A program made the translations under genes and the position numbers. The notes under the pieces were generated by a model. It saw only the letters and a program-made list of their open reading frames with translations, was not told the origin of the DNA and made no database searches. A stretch of 7,330 bases of DNA from Thiomonas sp. (GTDB lineage: Bacteria > Pseudomonadota > Gammaproteobacteria > Burkholderiales > Burkholderiaceae_C). The stretch is taken from contig JAQTVS010000132.1 of assembly GCA_028706735.1 (NCBI GenBank), forward strand, positions 1-7,330. The letters are read 5' to 3'. Positions 5,465 through 7,330 of this stretch are shown piece after piece (the stretch's first letter is position 1; each line of letters starts with the position of its first letter).

Positions 5465-6028
5465 ATGAATTCACCCACCTGCCGCCCCGACACGCCGCCG
5501 CGTTTTTACGACGGCACGCAGTATTGCAAAGAACAGTCCATCGGCTTTCTGATCAAGCGCGGCCTGGCCATCCTGGTGCGCAATCTGGAACACCAGATGC
5601 AGGCGCTCGACCTCACCGGCACGCAGTGGCATCCGCTGCTGCACGTGCACCAAGGCTGCGACACCGTGGCCGCCTGCGCCCGCGAAATGCAGACCGACGC
5701 GGGTGCAATGACCCGCATGCTCGACCGGCTCGAAGCCAAGGGCCTGCTGGTGCGCGAGCGCAGCGTCAGCGACCGCAGGGTGGTGAATCTGGTGCTCACG
5801 CCGCGCGGCACCGAAATCGCTGCGCAGATTCCGCATGTGCTCGCCGAGGTGCTCAACGAGCATCTGCGAGGATTCAGCGCGGAAGAATTCGCCCAGATGC
5901 TCACCCTGCTGCAGCGTTTCATCACCAATGGCGAGGCGCTGGCCGAGGCCAACCAGGCCGGGCCCGGCCCCGATGTCGTGGTGCAGGAGCGCATCCCGGA
6001 AGCCCACAACGACAACACCGATTCCTGA
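5465..6028 (+). CDS. MarR-family transcriptional regulator
   Basis: The 187-residue protein is a winged helix-turn-helix regulator expected to bind DNA as a dimer and release it when it binds a small, often phenolic, ligand. The central DNA-binding domain spans about residues 50-115. The recognition helix is near 78-93 (DAGAMTRMLDRLEAKG), followed by the wing with the family hallmark SDRR (102-105) and VNLVLTPRG (107-115). Flanking helices (25-48, 119-160) make the dimer interface. About 27 polar residues at the C-terminus are extra compared with a typical 140-150-residue MarR. It resembles regulators that precede tripartite efflux operons, and the next gene is the outer membrane factor, 9 bp downstream. 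A palindrome just upstream suggests autoregulation. The ATG at 5465 has no Shine-Dalgarno at normal distance; the nearest is GGAGG at 5429-5433, separated by the palindrome. Cysteines at 6, 21, 65 and 71 leave redox sensing possible but unproven. Confidence 0.92.
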   Translation: MNSPTCRPDTPPRFYDGTQYCKEQSIGFLIKRGLAILVRNLEHQMQALDLTGTQWHPLLHVHQGCDTVAACAREMQTDAGAMTRMLDRLEAKGLLVRERSVSDRRVVNLVLTPRGTEIAAQIPHVLAEVLNEHLRGFSAEEFAQMLTLLQRFITNGEALAEANQAGPGPDVVVQERIPEAHNDNTDS

Positions 6029-6037
6029 TCTGCCCAC

Positions 6038-7330
6038 ATGATGCTCAATACGACTTTGATTCGCGCAGGCAGCGTGCGCCGCGCTGCGCTGGCCGCGCCC
6101 GTGCTGGCCGCCCTGCTGCTGGCCGGCTGCGCCAGCACCGAGGGCATTGCGCCCACGGCCAAGATGACCCAGCCGCAGCAACTCGGCCTGCAGCCCGCAC
6201 AGACCGCCTTTCCGAAGGCCGACTGGTGGACGGCGTTTCACGATCCCGAACTCGATCGCCTGATCACCACCGCGCTGGCCGACAACCCCACTCTGCAGGT
6301 GGCGCAGGCGCGGCTGGCGCAGGCGCGGGCGCAAGTGCAGGGCGCGGACAGCGCGCTCCAGCCCAAGCTGGGCGCTGCGATCAGCTCCACCCGCCAGCAG
6401 TTCAGCAACAACTACATCTACGGCCCCTACGGCGGCAACTGGTACAGCGACAACTCCGCCCTGCTGCAGGGCAGCTGGGAGCTGGACTTTTTCGGCAAGA
6501 ACCGCCAGACCCTGCAGGCCGCCATTGGAGAAACCCACGCCGCCGCTGCGCAGGAACAGGCCGCGCGCGTGCTGCTGTCGGCCAACGTCGCCAGCGCCTA
6601 TGTGAACCTCGCCCGGCTGGTGGCCGTGCAGGACGTGCTGCAGAGCACGCTGCAGCAGCGCGAGCAGATGTTGAAACTCGTGCGCGACCGGGTGAAGGCC
6701 GGGCTGGAAACCACGGTGCAGGAAAAACAGGCCTTGTCTGAGGTGCCGCAGATCCGCCTGCAGCTCGACCAGACCGCGGTGCAAATCGCGCAGGCGCGCA
6801 ATCTGCTGGCTGCCCTCATGGGCCAAGGCCCGCAGGCCACGGCCACACTGAGCCCGCATCTTGCCAGTCTGCCGACCCTCGGCCTGCCTGACACCCTGCC
6901 TGCCGCACTCATCGGCCGCCGCGCCGACATCGTGGCCGCGCGCTGGCAGGTGGAGGCCGCGCTGCATGGCGTGAAGGCGGCCCGCGCCGCGTTCTATCCC
7001 GACATCAACCTCACCGCGTTTGCCGGCTTCAGCTCCCTGGGATTCAGCCAGTGGCTCACCGGCAGCAGCCAGACCCTGGGCGTCGGCCCCGCGCTGACCC
7101 TGCCGATCTTTGAAGGCGGCGCGCTGCGCGCACAGTTGCGCGGCAGATCCGCCCTGGCCGATCAGTCCATTGCGCAATACAACGCCACCCTGGTGGACGC
7201 GGTGCATGAAGTGGCCGACGCCATCGCCGCGCGCCAGTCCATCGTGCAGCAGATCGCGCAGCAGCAAGAGGCGCTGGCCGCCGCGCAGGACGCAATGCGG
7301 CTGGTCGATCAACGCTACCAGGCTGGGCTG
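6038..7330 (+). CDS. Outer membrane factor lipoprotein of a tripartite efflux pump, NodT type (partial, 3' end outside window)
   Basis: 431 residues are present and no stop is reached; the family is usually about 480 residues, so some 50 are missing. The protein forms the trimeric outer-membrane and periplasmic tunnel that works with a membrane-fusion protein and an inner-membrane transporter. A lipoprotein signal peptide ends in the lipobox LAGC with acylated C31. The first outer membrane efflux repeat runs from about 64 (WWTAFHDPELDRLI) to 260 and contains WELDFFGKNR (147-156). The second starts at about 294 with RRADIVAARWQVEAA and contains FYPDINLTAFAGFSS (319-333) and PALTLPIFEGG (351-361), all typical of NodT-type factors. 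Translation starts 9 nt after the regulator's stop, at tandem ATG codons (6038, 6041) without a visible Shine-Dalgarno, so it is probably coupled to the regulator. An EmrA/HlyD adaptor and a DHA2-type transporter are the expected next genes. Confidence 0.93.
   Translation, partial: MMLNTTLIRAGSVRRAALAAPVLAALLLAGCASTEGIAPTAKMTQPQQLGLQPAQTAFPKADWWTAFHDPELDRLITTALADNPTLQVAQARLAQARAQVQGADSALQPKLGAAISSTRQQFSNNYIYGPYGGNWYSDNSALLQGSWELDFFGKNRQTLQAAIGETHAAAAQEQAARVLLSANVASAYVNLARLVAVQDVLQSTLQQREQMLKLVRDRVKAGLETTVQEKQALSEVPQIRLQLDQTAVQIAQARNLLAALMGQGPQATATLSPHLASLPTLGLPDTLPAALIGRRADIVAARWQVEAALHGVKAARAAFYPDINLTAFAGFSSLGFSQWLTGSSQTLGVGPALTLPIFEGGALRAQLRGRSALADQSIAQYNATLVDAVHEVADAIAARQSIVQQIAQQQEALAAAQDAMRLVDQRYQAGL

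Noticed and set aside
5438..5467. In-frame ATT start for the MarR gene just after GGAGG
   Set aside because: The frame is open from the GGAGG to the ATG, but ATT starts are extremely rare, and the added residues show nothing typical of the family. The ATG at 5465 is preferred.
5471..7312. 613-codon open frame on the minus strand opposite the MarR and efflux genes
   Set aside because: The translation is low-complexity, rich in Gly, Arg, His and Gln, with no recognisable domain, and both opposite-strand genes have clear family motifs. It is a shadow of codon bias.

Overview
The window is GC-rich chromosomal DNA from a betaproteobacterium, most likely of the order Burkholderiales. The evidence is the sequence of ribosomal proteins L13 and S9, the rplM-rpsI pair, the heavy G/C bias at third codon positions, and a MarR / NodT-type outer membrane factor gene order common in that group. 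The genus is not resolved. I see no insertion sequence, CRISPR array, tRNA or rRNA.

Layout. Positions 1-84 (+) look like the last 27 codons of an unidentified gene. Positions 83-197 hold four tandem hairpins, at least three of them convincing intrinsic terminators for the minus strand, on a roughly 30-bp period. Positions 218-1048 (-) are the essential rplM-rpsI operon. Its probable sigma70 promoter lies at 1213-1240, giving a leader of about 158 nt that carries three 11-bp direct repeats. Positions 1365-2048 (+) encode a GNAT acetyltransferase. Positions 2049-2228 are almost entirely one large imperfect palindrome between two convergent genes. Positions 2225-5346 (-) are a two-gene unit: a coniferyl-aldehyde-dehydrogenase-like enzyme followed, with a 4-bp overlap, by an exported protein built of eight ~53-residue repeats, probably a beta-propeller. 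Positions 5465-7330 (+) encode a MarR-type regulator and then the lipoprotein outer membrane factor of a tripartite efflux pump, cut by the window end.

How the parts work together. The first third is housekeeping translation machinery. The last half looks like a stress or detoxification module: the aldehyde dehydrogenase operon and the regulator/efflux operon are divergent and share a 118-bp control region with a palindrome that suits a MarR dimer. A natural reading, which is inference, is that one aromatic or aldehyde ligand relieves MarR repression so that the toxic compound is both oxidised and exported. An HlyD/EmrA-type adaptor and an inner-membrane transporter would be expected just beyond position 7330.

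The most unusual non-coding signal is the 2050-2228 palindrome. It pairs in register for 55 positions without gaps, and its transition-type mismatches are all G-U on the + strand RNA and none on the other, which suggests a selected RNA structure or an aged mobile-element relic. Second are the palindrome at 5433-5459, which may also be an mRNA hairpin bringing a distant Shine-Dalgarno next to the marR-type start codon, and the repeats in the rplM leader.
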